The notes under the pieces: model-generated
Database searches by the model: none
What the model was told of the DNA's origin: nothing
What the model saw: only the letters and a program-made list of their open reading frames with translations
Assembly (NCBI GenBank): GCA_947502265.1
Contig: CANMZB010000005.1
Location: 1-64,000 of the forward strand
Source of the DNA: an uncultured Sulfitobacter sp.
GTDB taxonomy: Bacteria > Pseudomonadota > Alphaproteobacteria > Rhodobacterales > Rhodobacteraceae
Length of the DNA: 64,000 nucleotides
Reading direction: 5' to 3'
Position numbers and translations under genes: made by a program
Part shown: positions 18,455 to 27,929 of the stretch, piece by piece
Numbering within the stretch: the stretch's first letter is position 1
Layout of the letters: each line of letters starts with the position of its first letter

Positions 18455-19336
18455 ATGTCACAAAATGCCCAAGCCTCGATTCTCGGCGAAATACCGCCCG
18501 ACCAACCCGTACTGATCGCGGGGCCGACCGCCTCCGGTAAATCGGCGCTTGCGCTGGAAATTGCCGAGACCCGGGGTGGGGTGATCGTGAATGCGGATGC
18601 AAGTCAGGTGTACGCATGCTGGCGCGTGATCTCGGCTCGCCCTGATGCGGGCGAAACGGCCCGTGCGCCGCATCTGCTTTACGGGCATGTGGCCGAGCAG
18701 GACTTGTATTCCACCGGCCATTGGCTGCGCGAGGTCGCGGCCATTCTTGACACCGGCGCGCGCCCGATCATCGTGGGCGGTACGGGGCTTTATTTCAGGG
18801 CGTTGACCGAAGGGTTGGTTGATATTCCGGCAACCCCTCTCGATGTGCGAACTACCGCCGATGCGATGCCGCTGGAGGCGCTGGTGGCCGGTCTTGATCC
18901 GATGACGGCGGCGCGTCTTGATCTTGATAACCGCGCACGGGCACAGCGCGCGTGGGAAGTGTTGCGCGCCACGGGGCGCGGATTAGCTGCATGGCAAGAC
19001 GACACTCCCGCGCCGCTGCTCCCCCCCGAACACTGCACCCGCATCGCGTTTGATGTGTCACGCGACTGGCTGAATGCGCGGATCGTGCGACGTTTCGATT
19101 CGATGCTGGCCGAAGGCGCGCTGGACGAGGTCGCCGCCGTATTTCCACGCTATGACCCATCCTTGCCCGCGCACAAGGCGATTGGCGTGCCAGAGTTGAT
19201 GGCGCATCTGCGCGGCGACACCAGCCTTGACGGCGCGCGCGACGCCGCAATCATCGCGACACGGCAATACGCCAAGCGCCAGCGCACATGGTTGCGCAGC
19301 AAAATGGGCGATTGGAAAAAGCTGGCGATACCGTGA
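18455..19336 (+). CDS. miaA: tRNA dimethylallyltransferase MiaA
   Basis: A 293-aa enzyme that adds dimethylallyl to A37 of UNN-reading tRNAs. The P-loop GPTASGKS is at residues 23-30. Then come [33 protein letters not shown] and the C-terminal [14 protein letters not shown] and [14 protein letters not shown] start at 18455 ([10 protein letters not shown]), about 20 codons before the P-loop. The open frame runs far upstream antisense to pyrH but that part is not coding. Confidence 0.95.
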   Translation: MSQNAQASILGEIPPDQPVLIAGPTASGKSALALEIAETRGGVIVNADASQVYACWRVISARPDAGETARAPHLLYGHVAEQDLYSTGHWLREVAAILDTGARPIIVGGTGLYFRALTEGLVDIPATPLDVRTTADAMPLEALVAGLDPMTAARLDLDNRARAQRAWEVLRATGRGLAAWQDDTPAPLLPPEHCTRIAFDVSRDWLNARIVRRFDSMLAEGALDEVAAVFPRYDPSLPAHKAIGVPELMAHLRGDTSLDGARDAAIIATRQYAKRQRTWLRSKMGDWKKLAIP

Positions 19337-19447
19337 AAAACCGGATGGACCCGGCCTGCCTTTTGGCGTTAGCCTGAAATCTACTTCTCGCTATGGTTGA
19401 GCTACAACCATCCCACGCCCCCTTTCCGAATTGGAGCCTGCCCCAGC

Positions 19448-20281
19448 ATGAGCGAGACACATCTGAAAATTGTCACGCTTGCGCAGCTCTGCGGCGGGCA
19501 GGACTGGCGCCTTGCGCTGGCCCATGACAGGCCCCACCACACGCTCATCTGGATCACCCGTGGCCAAGGGCGCATTCTGCTCGACGGGCGCAGGCGCGGG
19601 CTTGGCACGCATAACGCCGTTTTTATCCCGACCGGATCGTTGTTTTCCCTTGATCTGGGGCGTCAGGGCATGGGGCAGGCAGTGCTTGTTCCCGATGGGA
19701 GCCCGATGCGTTTGCCTGATATGGCGCGCCATCTGCGGGTGCGCGATGGTCATGTGCAATCCGAACTGGCCACATTGATCGAGGCGGCGCAGCGCGAACA
19801 GGCGCAAACCCGCCCCTTGTGTCAGGACGCAATGGAGGCACATGTGGCGCTGATGTCAGTATGGCTGCGACGCCAGATCGCGCAGGAAGAACATGTCCCC
19901 TCCCCGCGCACCGCAGCCGAGCGGATCTCGCAGGGATTTACCAAACTGGTGAGCGAGCGTTACACCTCCGGCGCGTCGATGGCGGAATATGCCGCAACGC
20001 TGGGCATTACCCCGACCCACCTGACACGCGCGGTAAAAGCCGCCACCGGCAAAACTGCCGCCGAACTGCTGACCGAGCGTGTCGTCCATGCCGCGCGCGC
20101 CCTTCTTGAGACAACGCCCCATCCTGCGCGCAACATCGCACACCATCTCGGTTTTGGCTCGGCGGCTTATTTCACCCGCTTCATGCAACAACACACCGGA
20201 CGCACACCAAGCCAGCTGCGTGCAGCGCCTGCACCGGGGCGCGGGGCTGATCAACAGCCTTCGCGCGTATCGGTGCGCTAG
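19448..20281 (+). CDS. AraC-family transcriptional regulator
   Basis: A 277-aa regulator with an N-terminal cupin-like effector domain (HHTLIWITRGQGRILLDG, FIPTGSLFSLDL). The C-terminal double helix-turn-helix spans about residues 170-270 (ASMAEYAATLGITPTHLTRA, then NIAHHLGFGSAAYFTRFMQQ and GRTPSQLR). The start at 19448 (MSETHLKIVTL) fits better than the in-frame start at 19397. It is placed just before an ABC transporter operon on the same strand and may regulate it, although the ligand is unknown. Confidence 0.88.
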   Translation: MSETHLKIVTLAQLCGGQDWRLALAHDRPHHTLIWITRGQGRILLDGRRRGLGTHNAVFIPTGSLFSLDLGRQGMGQAVLVPDGSPMRLPDMARHLRVRDGHVQSELATLIEAAQREQAQTRPLCQDAMEAHVALMSVWLRRQIAQEEHVPSPRTAAERISQGFTKLVSERYTSGASMAEYAATLGITPTHLTRAVKAATGKTAAELLTERVVHAARALLETTPHPARNIAHHLGFGSAAYFTRFMQQHTGRTPSQLRAAPAPGRGADQQPSRVSVR

Positions 20282-20588
20282 AGCCACATGCGCGCGAGAC
20301 CCGCCACTTCCTTGTTGGTTTTCAGAATTTTATGTCACCGCAACATTGACGTGAGCGGCGAAGTTGTGCCTCATAGGCATCCAACAAAAACAGATGCCCG
20401 ATGGTGGGCCGGATAAAAACAATACCACGCCGCAGCAACCGCGTGCGGAGCGATGAATGGCGTGCAAAAAAGGGGCGCGATAGCGGCCGCAGATTGCACC
20501 CTTTGCAAATATATGAAAATCACGGGCGCAAAGTCCGGAACAACGTCGGGGTTCATGCCCTTTCGTGCCACCCACAGGGGCCACATTT
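20282..20588. other. Leader region before the ABC operon
   Basis: About 300 bp with no supported gene between the araC-type regulator and the first permease. In many Roseobacters a periplasmic binding-protein gene would precede such permeases. None is visible here, so promoter elements for the permease operon are probably in this stretch, but I could not define them. Confidence 0.5.
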
Positions 20589-21635
20589 ATGGGACTATTC
20601 ATCCTCAGACGTCTGGGCGTGATGCTTGTTACGGCATTGTGCCTGACATTCATCGTGTTCTGGCTGACGAACCTTTATCCGAACCTTGAAAAGCTTGCAA
20701 AAACCCAAGGCAACTTCCGCATGAGCGACGAAGCGGTCACTTCCTATCTGGGCAATCGCGGCTATCTTGAACCCCTGCCCGTCAAATTCGCGCAGTGGCT
20801 TGGCGTAGCGCCGGGGTGGGTGACGCAGAAAGAAGATGGCACCGCAACCGGGCGCTGCTTTAGCGCAGACGTCCCTGTGGAAGACAGGCGCAATTTTTGC
20901 GGCGTGTTGCAAGGCGATTGGGGGCAATCGACCGTTTTCAAGGAGGATGTGAGCGTCATCGTCGCCACCCGTCTGGCGTTGACCGGCAAGCTGATGATCT
21001 GGGTACTGATCCTGATGGTGCCGATGGCGCTGCTCATCGGGGTGCTGGCAGGGATGCGCGAGGGGACCAAGCTCGACCGGTCGCTTTCTACTGTCTCGAT
21101 CATGTCGACCGCAACGCCCGAATATGTCTCAGGCGTTATATTTATCGCGGTTTTCACCTCATCGGCCTTTGGGCTGAAGTGGTTCAAAGGCTCTGCCACC
21201 TCGGCCATGGAGAACGCCACCTTCGAGAATTTCTTCCTGCCGGTGCTGACCATCTCGCTTTATGGCATGGGCTATATCGCACGGATGACGCGGGCGTCCA
21301 TGGCCGAGGTGATGACCGCGCAATACATCCGCACCGCGCGGCTCAAAGGTGTCAGTTTTGGCAACATCGTGATGAAACACGCGCTGCGCAATGCGCTGAT
21401 TGCACCCTTTACGGTCATCATGTTGCAGATCCCGTGGCTTTTGAACGGTGTGGTGATCGTCGAAACCCTGTTCAACTACAAAGGCTTTGGCTGGGTTCTG
21501 GTGCAAGCCGCCAGCAACAACGACATCGAGCTTTTGCTGGCGGTGTCTGTTGTCTCGGTCTTTGTCGTGCTTCTGACGCAGCTGATATCGGACGTCGGCT
21601 ATGTTTTCCTCAATCCACGCATTCGCATTTCTTAA
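20589..21635 (+). CDS. Peptide-type ABC transporter permease (DppB/OppB-like)
   Basis: A 348-aa membrane protein. The N-terminal segment (LFILRRLGVMLVTALCLTFIV) is followed by a roughly 100-residue periplasmic insert (about residues 30-130). Several more membrane segments follow. The permease EAA-like loop is ARMTRASMAEVMTAQYIRTA, then RLKGVSFGNIVMKHALRNAL. It is the inner-membrane half of an importer of the oligopeptide/dipeptide/nickel class. The second permease begins 15 bp after its stop. The start is set at ATG 20589. Confidence 0.9.
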   Translation: MGLFILRRLGVMLVTALCLTFIVFWLTNLYPNLEKLAKTQGNFRMSDEAVTSYLGNRGYLEPLPVKFAQWLGVAPGWVTQKEDGTATGRCFSADVPVEDRRNFCGVLQGDWGQSTVFKEDVSVIVATRLALTGKLMIWVLILMVPMALLIGVLAGMREGTKLDRSLSTVSIMSTATPEYVSGVIFIAVFTSSAFGLKWFKGSATSAMENATFENFFLPVLTISLYGMGYIARMTRASMAEVMTAQYIRTARLKGVSFGNIVMKHALRNALIAPFTVIMLQIPWLLNGVVIVETLFNYKGFGWVLVQAASNNDIELLLAVSVVSVFVVLLTQLISDVGYVFLNPRIRIS

Positions 21636-21650
21636 GGGAGGAAAACGGAC

Positions 21651-23117
21651 ATGGAACACCTCACCTGGACCGGAGCGCTCGCACCGCTCAATCTATTCCT
21701 CGCACTTGCAATCGGGGTTCTGGCAATCGCTGTTATGGCGCAAATCCTCGTAAGCTTTCTGTCCACCAGCGGCGCAAGGGCCGTATATGCGGACGGGACC
21801 TTGGATGCGAACAAGGGGCTGTCGGGTTTTCTGGGAATGATCGTGCAGCACGCCTTTGTTGCGACTGTCGGGGTCGCGCTGCTGTATCTGGTTGCCGGTA
21901 TCGTGATGGGCCCCTCTGCGGGCATCATCGGCGGGATGAGCCGGCGATTGTTGCCGGTTTGGGCGGCACTGCTTGTCACCTTCGCGTTGTCGGTCGCGTT
22001 CAAGCGCAAGCTGGGCCTTTATGGCAAACTGTTCGACAGCACCGTGGGGATGATCGGCTTTGGGTTGGTGATGTTCTGGGTCTATGCGGGCCTGTTCGGC
22101 GGGGCGTTTGATTGGGTCACAACCCATGACACGTTAAGCCAGTATTCGGGCATGAAGAACAAGGCACCCGGCACCCCCCTGCGCGGTGCGGAGGACGGCG
22201 AATACATGTGGTTCCTGCTGGGAGGCGATAATCTGGCGCGGGACGTGTTCAGCCGCCTGTTCGATGGCGCATGGGTGGTGATCAAGATTGCGCCTTTTGC
22301 CACGCTGTTCGCCTTTATGGTCGGGATCACGCTGGGCCTGCCTGCGGGCTACTATGGTGGCAGGCTTGATATTTTCCTGTCGTTTTTGGCAAATCTCATC
22401 CTCGCCTTTCCGGTAATCTTGCTGTTCTATCTGCTGGTCACCCCCGAGATCGTGTTGACAGGCATCCCTAATTATATGGCGCTGGTCCTGTTCGTCTTTC
22501 CCTTGGTGTTTCTGGCGATCCTGCTGAACTCGCGCTTTTATACACAGCCGGGTTTCCGCACGCCTTTGCTGATTGTGGTGCTGGGATTCGGTGCGTGGTT
22601 CTATCTGTCGCTGGTCAGCACCGATGGTGCCGTGGTTAGTACGCCCACCTACGCAATCCCCGGCCTGCCCGTCTTTCTTGACGGGTTCGACATTGATCCA
22701 AACCTTTTGGTGGTCTTCGTCTCGGTCGTATTTGTGAATGCGCCTACCGTGTTCCGGATCGTGCGTGGCCTCGCCATGGACATCAAAACCCGCGACTATG
22801 TGGCGGCTGCACAGACCCGTGGCGAAGGGCCATGGTATATCATGCTATGGGAAATTCTGCCTAATGCGCGCGGACCGCTAATCGTCGATTTCTGTCTGCG
22901 CATCGGCTATACCACCATCCTTTTGGGGACTTTGGGGTTCTTCGGGCTGGGCCTTTCTTCGGAAAGCCCTGATTGGGGCACCACGATCAACGCAGGACGG
23001 CGGTTGTTGTCGATCTATCCGCATGCGGCGATTGCGCCGGCGGTTTCGCTTTTGACGCTGGTGCTCGGGCTGAATCTGCTGGCGGACGGGCTGCGCGAAG
23101 AGAGCTTGCGTGATTGA
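21651..23117 (+). CDS. Peptide-type ABC transporter permease (DppC/OppC-like)
   Basis: A 488-aa permease, longer than typical OppC (about 300), with an extended N-terminal membrane region and extra segments. The BPD-transport domain has NLARDVFSRLFDGAWVV and the conserved loop GLAMDIKTRDYVAAAQTRGE, followed by ILPNARGPLIVDF and LGFFGLGL near the end. It pairs with the upstream permease. The substrate is unknown. Confidence 0.9.
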   Translation: MEHLTWTGALAPLNLFLALAIGVLAIAVMAQILVSFLSTSGARAVYADGTLDANKGLSGFLGMIVQHAFVATVGVALLYLVAGIVMGPSAGIIGGMSRRLLPVWAALLVTFALSVAFKRKLGLYGKLFDSTVGMIGFGLVMFWVYAGLFGGAFDWVTTHDTLSQYSGMKNKAPGTPLRGAEDGEYMWFLLGGDNLARDVFSRLFDGAWVVIKIAPFATLFAFMVGITLGLPAGYYGGRLDIFLSFLANLILAFPVILLFYLLVTPEIVLTGIPNYMALVLFVFPLVFLAILLNSRFYTQPGFRTPLLIVVLGFGAWFYLSLVSTDGAVVSTPTYAIPGLPVFLDGFDIDPNLLVVFVSVVFVNAPTVFRIVRGLAMDIKTRDYVAAAQTRGEGPWYIMLWEILPNARGPLIVDFCLRIGYTTILLGTLGFFGLGLSSESPDWGTTINAGRRLLSIYPHAAIAPAVSLLTLVLGLNLLADGLREESLRD

Positions 23118-23127
23118 CCTGATGGTT

Positions 23128-23180
23128 TCGGGGGCGCTGCCCCCGGACCCCCGTGATATTTATGGCCAAAAGAAATGGGC
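23128..23180 (+). repeat. Rhodobacteraceae-type intergenic G/C hairpin repeat
   Basis: GGGGGC-GCT-GCCCCC (23130-23144) is followed by GGACCCCCG, a short spacer and GATATTTATGGCCAAAAG. I recall closely similar intergenic sequences (GGGGGC..TGCCCCCGGACCCCC..GATATTTTTGGCCAAAAG) as frequent repeats in Rhodobacteraceae genomes. Only one copy is seen here, between the second permease and the ATPase gene. Confidence 0.55.
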
Positions 23181-23222
23181 AAAGCGCCTTTTTCGCGGCC
23201 CTCCAGTAAAGGAGACATAGCG

Positions 23223-25316
23223 ATGGCGAAAGAAACCTATGACGGACCGATCCTTGAAATCGACAACCTTTCGATTTCATTTTTCACGCGGCTGCGCGAA
23301 ATTCCGGCCGTGATGGATTTCTCTGTCTCGGTGAAACCGGGCGAAGCCGTGGGATTGGTTGGCGAAAGCGGTTGTGGCAAGTCCACAGTGGCGCTGGGGG
23401 TGATGCAGGATCTGGGCAAAAACGGCCGTATCGTTGGCGGATCAATCAAGTTCAAGGGCCGCGATCTGGCGGAAATGAGCGACGGCGATCTGCGCAACAT
23501 CCGCGGTTCGCAAATCGCGATGATCTATCAGGAGCCGATGGCCTCGCTGAACCCTGCGATGCGGATCGGAAAGCAGCTGATGGAGGTGCCGATGATTCAC
23601 GCGGGCATGTCGGAAAAAGCCGCCTATGACCGCGCGCTTCAGGTGGTAACAGACGTAAAGCTGCCCGATCCCAAGCGCATCCTGAGTGCCTATCCCCATC
23701 AGCTTTCGGGGGGCCAGCAACAGCGGATCGTGATCGCCATGGCGCTGATGTCCGAGCCGTCGTTGTTGATCCTTGACGAACCGACTACGGCGCTGGATGT
23801 AACGGTGGAAGCGGCGGTGGTCGAGTTGGTCAAGGATCTGGGCAAGAAATACGGCACGTCGATGCTGTTCATCTCGCATAACCTTGGTCTTGTTCTGGAA
23901 ACCTGTGACCGCATCTGCGTGATGTATTCCGGCGAGGCGGTCGAGCGTGGCTCGATCGAGGATGTGTTCGACGAAATGCGCCACCCCTACACACAGGCGC
24001 TGTTCCGGTCGATCCCGCTGCCTGGTGCCGACAAGAACGCGCGCCCGCTGATCGCCATTCCCGGCAACTTTCCGTTGCCACACGAGCGGCCCAAGGGCTG
24101 TAATTTCGGCCCGCGCTGCAATTATTTTCAAGCGGGGCGCTGTGATGCCAAAAGCATCACCATGCTAAACGTCGCCGGAGACGAACGCCATGCCACCCGT
24201 TGTTTGCGCCATGAGGAAATCGACTGGTCCGCCCTGCCGGAGATGGCCGAGGTCAAAACGAAGGGCGATGTGGGGGACGTTGTTCTCAAGATCGACAATC
24301 TCAAAAAATACTATCAGGTTGCGGCCAACGCCATGTTTGGCGGCGGCAACAAAAAGGTCGTGAAGGCGAACGAAACCCTCACCTTCGAGGCACGTGAATC
24401 CGAAACGCTGGCGATTGTGGGTGAATCCGGCTGCGGCAAATCCACTTTTGCCAAGGTGTTGATGGGGCTTGAAACAGCAACCGACGGACAAATCCTGCTC
24501 GACAGCCAAAGCATCGGCGATGTCCCGATCGAAAAGCGCACCACACAAAACGTGGCAGATGTTCAGATGGTGTTCCAGAACCCGTTTGACACGCTTAACC
24601 CGTCGATGACCGTGGGCCGCCAGATTGTGCGCGCGCTGGAGATCTTCAAGATCGGCAAGAACGATAAAGAGCGGCGCGTGCGGATGCTTGAACTGCTTGA
24701 TCTGGTAAAGCTGCCGCGCGAGTTTGCCGACCGGATGCCGCGCCAGTTGTCTGGCGGGCAAAAGCAACGGGTGGGCATAGCGCGCGCGTTCGCCGGCGAT
24801 GCGCGGATCGTGGTGGCGGACGAGCCTGTCTCGGCGCTTGATGTTTCCGTGCAGGCGGCGGTGACCGATCTGTTGATGGAAATCCAGCGCAAACAGAAAA
24901 CCACGCTGCTGTTCATCAGCCACGATCTGAGCATCGTGCGCTATCTCGCGGACCGCGTGATGGTGATGTATCTGGGCCATGTCGTCGAATTGGGAACAAC
25001 ATCGCAGGTATTTTCGCCGCCCTATCACCCCTACACCGAAGCGCTGCTGTCGGCGGTACCAATCGCCGACACGCGGGTAAAGAAAAAGCACATCGTGCTT
25101 GAGGGGGAGATTCCTTCGGCGATGAACCCGCCGCCCGGCTGTCCCTTCCAGACGCGGTGCAACTGGAAATCAAAGGTGCCGGGCAATCTGTGCGAAACCG
25201 ACGTGCCGCCGATGCGGATGATGGGCGACGATCACCTGATCAAGTGTCATCTCAGTCAGGAAGAATTTAATGGCATGGAGCAGATCATTGACCTTGGAGA
25301 TCTTGCCGCCGAATGA
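23223..25316 (+). CDS. Fused double ABC ATPase of peptide-type importer (DppD-DppF-like)
   Basis: A 697-aa protein with two complete nucleotide-binding domains. Domain 1 has Walker A GESGCGKST, signature LSGGQQQR and Walker B LLILDEPTTALD. Domain 2 has GESGCGKST, LSGGQKQR and VVADEPVSALD. Each half ends in the oligopeptide-transporter C-terminal motif with Cys residues (PKGCNFGPRCNYF; PPGCPFQTRCNW). It energises the two upstream permeases. I start at ATG 23223 (MAKETYDGPILEID), just after GGAGA. Confidence 0.93.
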   Translation: MAKETYDGPILEIDNLSISFFTRLREIPAVMDFSVSVKPGEAVGLVGESGCGKSTVALGVMQDLGKNGRIVGGSIKFKGRDLAEMSDGDLRNIRGSQIAMIYQEPMASLNPAMRIGKQLMEVPMIHAGMSEKAAYDRALQVVTDVKLPDPKRILSAYPHQLSGGQQQRIVIAMALMSEPSLLILDEPTTALDVTVEAAVVELVKDLGKKYGTSMLFISHNLGLVLETCDRICVMYSGEAVERGSIEDVFDEMRHPYTQALFRSIPLPGADKNARPLIAIPGNFPLPHERPKGCNFGPRCNYFQAGRCDAKSITMLNVAGDERHATRCLRHEEIDWSALPEMAEVKTKGDVGDVVLKIDNLKKYYQVAANAMFGGGNKKVVKANETLTFEARESETLAIVGESGCGKSTFAKVLMGLETATDGQILLDSQSIGDVPIEKRTTQNVADVQMVFQNPFDTLNPSMTVGRQIVRALEIFKIGKNDKERRVRMLELLDLVKLPREFADRMPRQLSGGQKQRVGIARAFAGDARIVVADEPVSALDVSVQAAVTDLLMEIQRKQKTTLLFISHDLSIVRYLADRVMVMYLGHVVELGTTSQVFSPPYHPYTEALLSAVPIADTRVKKKHIVLEGEIPSAMNPPPGCPFQTRCNWKSKVPGNLCETDVPPMRMMGDDHLIKCHLSQEEFNGMEQIIDLGDLAAE

Positions 25317-25352
25317 CCGGTGCGCCCGTTGCAATAGCTCCCATGATCCGGC

Positions 25353-25769
25353 TTAGAAAAGCGGCAAATCGACCATCGCCGTTGCAATCACCGCGGGAAA
25401 GTAGGCCAGCGCGAAGAAGAAGAAACCGGGAAACCGGTTGCGCATCACGCAGCCCGCAATTGCCATCACAGGCCCTGCAATCAATGCCAAAAGCGTCGGC
25501 AGAACGATCACTCCGTTATACGCAAAACCGGGACCCCAAGGCATTTCGGGGTTTTCCAGACCGGCGGCAATGGCACCCGCAATCATGCCTAGAACCAGCC
25601 CCAGCAGCAGGGGTTGGTAGTTGCGGCGCACACCAGGCGCGGCGGATGCCATGACAGGAGAGCTATACATCGACGTTGCTGCGCCGTCTCCGGCAGTCAT
25701 CGCATCCCTGCCACGGTCTGTGTGGTCGTTGATGCGGGCGATGCGGTCAAAAAAGATGTCGCGGCTCAT
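25353..25769 (-). CDS. Small membrane protein of unknown function
   Basis: A 138-aa protein from ATG 25769 (MSRDIFFDRIARINDHTDRG); a GTG at 25781 would add four residues. The N-terminal ~55 residues are polar. Two or three hydrophobic segments follow (LLLGLVLGMIAGAIAAGL; VIVLPTLLALIAGPVMAIAG; FFFFALAYFPAVIATAMV). I do not recognise the family. It is convergent with the ABC ATPase gene and downstream of the lytic transglycosylase. Confidence 0.7.
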   Translation of the reverse strand: MSRDIFFDRIARINDHTDRGRDAMTAGDGAATSMYSSPVMASAAPGVRRNYQPLLLGLVLGMIAGAIAAGLENPEMPWGPGFAYNGVIVLPTLLALIAGPVMAIAGCVMRNRFPGFFFFALAYFPAVIATAMVDLPLF

Positions 25770-25935
25770 GTTTTCACTCACTGTCTACGATGTGCTGTTA
25801 ACCTTATCGTGAGAGAATGGGGCCAGATTGCGACACAGGCGCGCAGGGATTAAGGCGATATTATGACTAAGCGGACCCTCTGCATTGGCAACACTGCCGA
25901 ACGGATACCACTCTTGAATCAGCCCTCCCGAAAGG

Positions 25936-26532
25936 TCAGCTTCCTGCAATGATGCGAACGTAATTCTTTGTTTCTTTGTAAGGTGGGATGCCGCCATATT
26001 TCTTAACAGCACCCGGACCGGCATTATACGCCGCCAATGCCAGCCGCCATGAACCAAAAGCGCGGTATTGCTGCATCAGATAACGGGCGCCGCCTTCCAG
26101 ATTTTGCGCAGGTACTGCCGGATCTACGCGCAGAGTTACCGCCGTGCCGGGCATGAGCTGCGCCAGACCCAACGCGCCTTTGTGTGAAACCGCTTTGTGA
26201 TTCCATCCGCTTTCCTGCTGGACCAGCCGCAAGAACAGATCCTCTGGCACCCCATGCTTGCGCGCCGCCTCACGCGCCATCGAGAGGAACGGGCCCTTAT
26301 AACGTCCGCGATATTTGCGTATTCCACCTTGATCGCCCCATTTCGTCGGCGTCACCACTTGGGGCGGCTGAAGGCGGACAGAACTGTTGTATTGTTTGGT
26401 AGCACGGGTATCGAGCAGCTTTTTCTGCGCTGTGAAAAGCTTGCCCCGGCTTTTCGTCGAAAAAATATCGGCCGACACAGGAGCGCCGACGCAAAGAGCC
26501 CCCGCGATGATTGCTGCCAGTGCTATTCGCAT
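25936..26532 (-). CDS. Lytic transglycosylase (SLT domain)
   Basis: A 198-aa periplasmic murein hydrolase with a signal peptide (residues 1 to about 21). The C-terminal SLT/lysozyme-like domain carries catalytic Glu107 in VQQESGWN, then [13 protein letters not shown] and [18 protein letters not shown]. It cleaves peptidoglycan glycan strands to give 1,6-anhydro ends. It is divergent from ssb; the 220-bp gap between them should hold both promoters. Confidence 0.92.
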   Translation of the reverse strand: MRIALAAIIAGALCVGAPVSADIFSTKSRGKLFTAQKKLLDTRATKQYNSSVRLQPPQVVTPTKWGDQGGIRKYRGRYKGPFLSMAREAARKHGVPEDLFLRLVQQESGWNHKAVSHKGALGLAQLMPGTAVTLRVDPAVPAQNLEGGARYLMQQYRAFGSWRLALAAYNAGPGAVKKYGGIPPYKETKNYVRIIAGS

Positions 26533-26756
26533 TAAGCCCCCTGCCCGCTGTATCTTGACTGGGACGGACTATAGCGAAAACTACGCTTCATACCAGACCC
26601 GAAAACCACCCGCACATTCGATAGCGCAACAAACCGGATGAATCACGGTGTCTCTATCCGGCGATCGCGTTATAACGACGCCTGACCGCAGGCGCGCCGG
26701 ATTCGGCGCATCTGCATGACAGACAGATAAATGTTGAAAGAGAGAGGGAGATCCGC

Positions 26757-27272
26757 ATGGCCGGCTCAGTGAACAAAGTGATCCTTATCGGCAACTTGGG
26801 CCGCGATCCGGAGGTCCGCAGCTTCCAGAATGGCGGCAAGGTGTGCAATCTGCGCATCGCAACCTCCGAGACCTGGAAAGACAAGAACACCGGCGAGCGC
26901 CGCGAAAAGACCGAATGGCATTCAGTGGCGATCTTTCAGGAAGGGCTGGTGCGCATTGCGGAACAGTACCTCAAGAAGGGCTCGAAAGTGTATATCGAAG
27001 GCCAGCTTCAGACCCGCAAATGGCAGGACCAGTCCGGCGCCGACCGCTACTCCACGGAAGTTGTGCTTCAGGGTTTCGGCGGTACGCTGACTATGCTGGA
27101 TGGCCGTGACGGCGGCTCCGGCGGCGGCGGTGGTGGCGGCGGCGGTGGTGGCGGCGGCGGTGGTTACGCTGATCGCGATGGCGGATATGATCAGGGCGGC
27201 GGATACGGCGGTGGCCAGTCACCCGGCGGCGGTGGCGGGTCGCGCGATCTGGATGACGAGATCCCGTTCTGA
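26757..27272 (+). CDS. ssb: Single-stranded DNA-binding protein Ssb
   Basis: A 171-aa protein with an N-terminal OB fold (residues 1 to about 110; [47 protein letters not shown]), a Gly-rich linker with a long uninterrupted Gly run, and the acidic tip DLDDEIPF that recruits repair and replication partners. A good SD (GAGAGGGAG) precedes ATG 26757. An intrinsic terminator follows at 27305-27330. Confidence 0.97.
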   Translation: MAGSVNKVILIGNLGRDPEVRSFQNGGKVCNLRIATSETWKDKNTGERREKTEWHSVAIFQEGLVRIAEQYLKKGSKVYIEGQLQTRKWQDQSGADRYSTEVVLQGFGGTLTMLDGRDGGSGGGGGGGGGGGGGGGYADRDGGYDQGGGYGGGQSPGGGGGSRDLDDEIPF

Positions 27273-27304
27273 GGCACACCTCTTCCTGAACGTAAGTTTT
27301 TCAG

Positions 27305-27330
27305 AGGGCTGGCAGTTGTCAGCCCTTTTT
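27305..27330 (+). terminator. Intrinsic terminator of ssb
   Basis: AGGGCTG and CAGCCCT form a 7-bp stem around an 8-base loop, followed directly by TTTTT. It lies about 33 bp after the ssb stop and in the right orientation. Confidence 0.8.
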
Positions 27331-27760
27331 CGTTGAAAAGCATTTTATGTGCTCCACATCTGGATTCTTGAAATACTCCAGCGGCGTTCTGCGAGCATGG
27401 GGATTTGGGCCTGATAATGTCGCGGCAATCCGCGGTCACCTCGGCCTGCATGTGTTTCGAGGCATGGCCAAAAAGAGTGAGAAACACCAGAGTGCAACCA
27501 GCGCGGCCTCAAGTCCAGAAGCTACGTCGGTGGTAACAAACGGATCAATTATAATATCCTGAGCGACCAGTAAACGTTTCCTCTTGCTGTAGTGCCCCCG
27601 CACAGGACATTCCGGCATTCTGCACCATGCACGAGCCGTGGAGAACTGCCATAAATCCTTCTGGCCAAAGAGAGATTCCAAAGGCTGACCTAATGCTTAA
27701 AGGGCTGAATACGCTTGGGTATGGTCGGACCGAAGCGAACTTTCCGCTGTTAACCGAAAG
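27331..27760. other. Gene-free stretch after ssb
   Basis: About 430 bases. Short open frames exist on both strands (for example 27436-27681 minus), but none has a recognisable motif or SD. Because an acyl-CoA dehydrogenase fragment follows directly, this is probably decayed coding DNA. Confidence 0.45.
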
Positions 27761-27922
27761 CTATCTGCTGATGTGGGAGCTTGTGCGCCAAGCCGGAAAC
27801 CCCGCTTGCCTTCGGGGATCGACGTACCCCTGATCCTGCCTGCGTTTCTCGTGGCGATGTATTTCAGCAGCCTGAAATTTGTCGATGGTATCACCGAACA
27901 TGCGCAGCTCGTCGTTCGTCCA
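27761..27922 (-). pseudogene. Acyl-CoA dehydrogenase, N-terminal fragment
   Basis: On the minus strand, directly after the CoA-transferase stop, one frame reads WTNDELRMFGDTIDKF and QAAEIHRHEKRRQDQGYVD. This is the typical first helix pair of acyl-CoA dehydrogenases ('..ELRMFRDTVRRF...EI.PH...W...G.V'). The nearest ATG (27926) is out of frame. After about 35 residues the similarity is lost and a stop follows at 27761. An acyl-CoA dehydrogenase would be a sensible operon partner for the upstream CaiB/BaiF gene. Only this stub remains. Confidence 0.6.
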
Positions 27923-27929
27923 GCATTTT

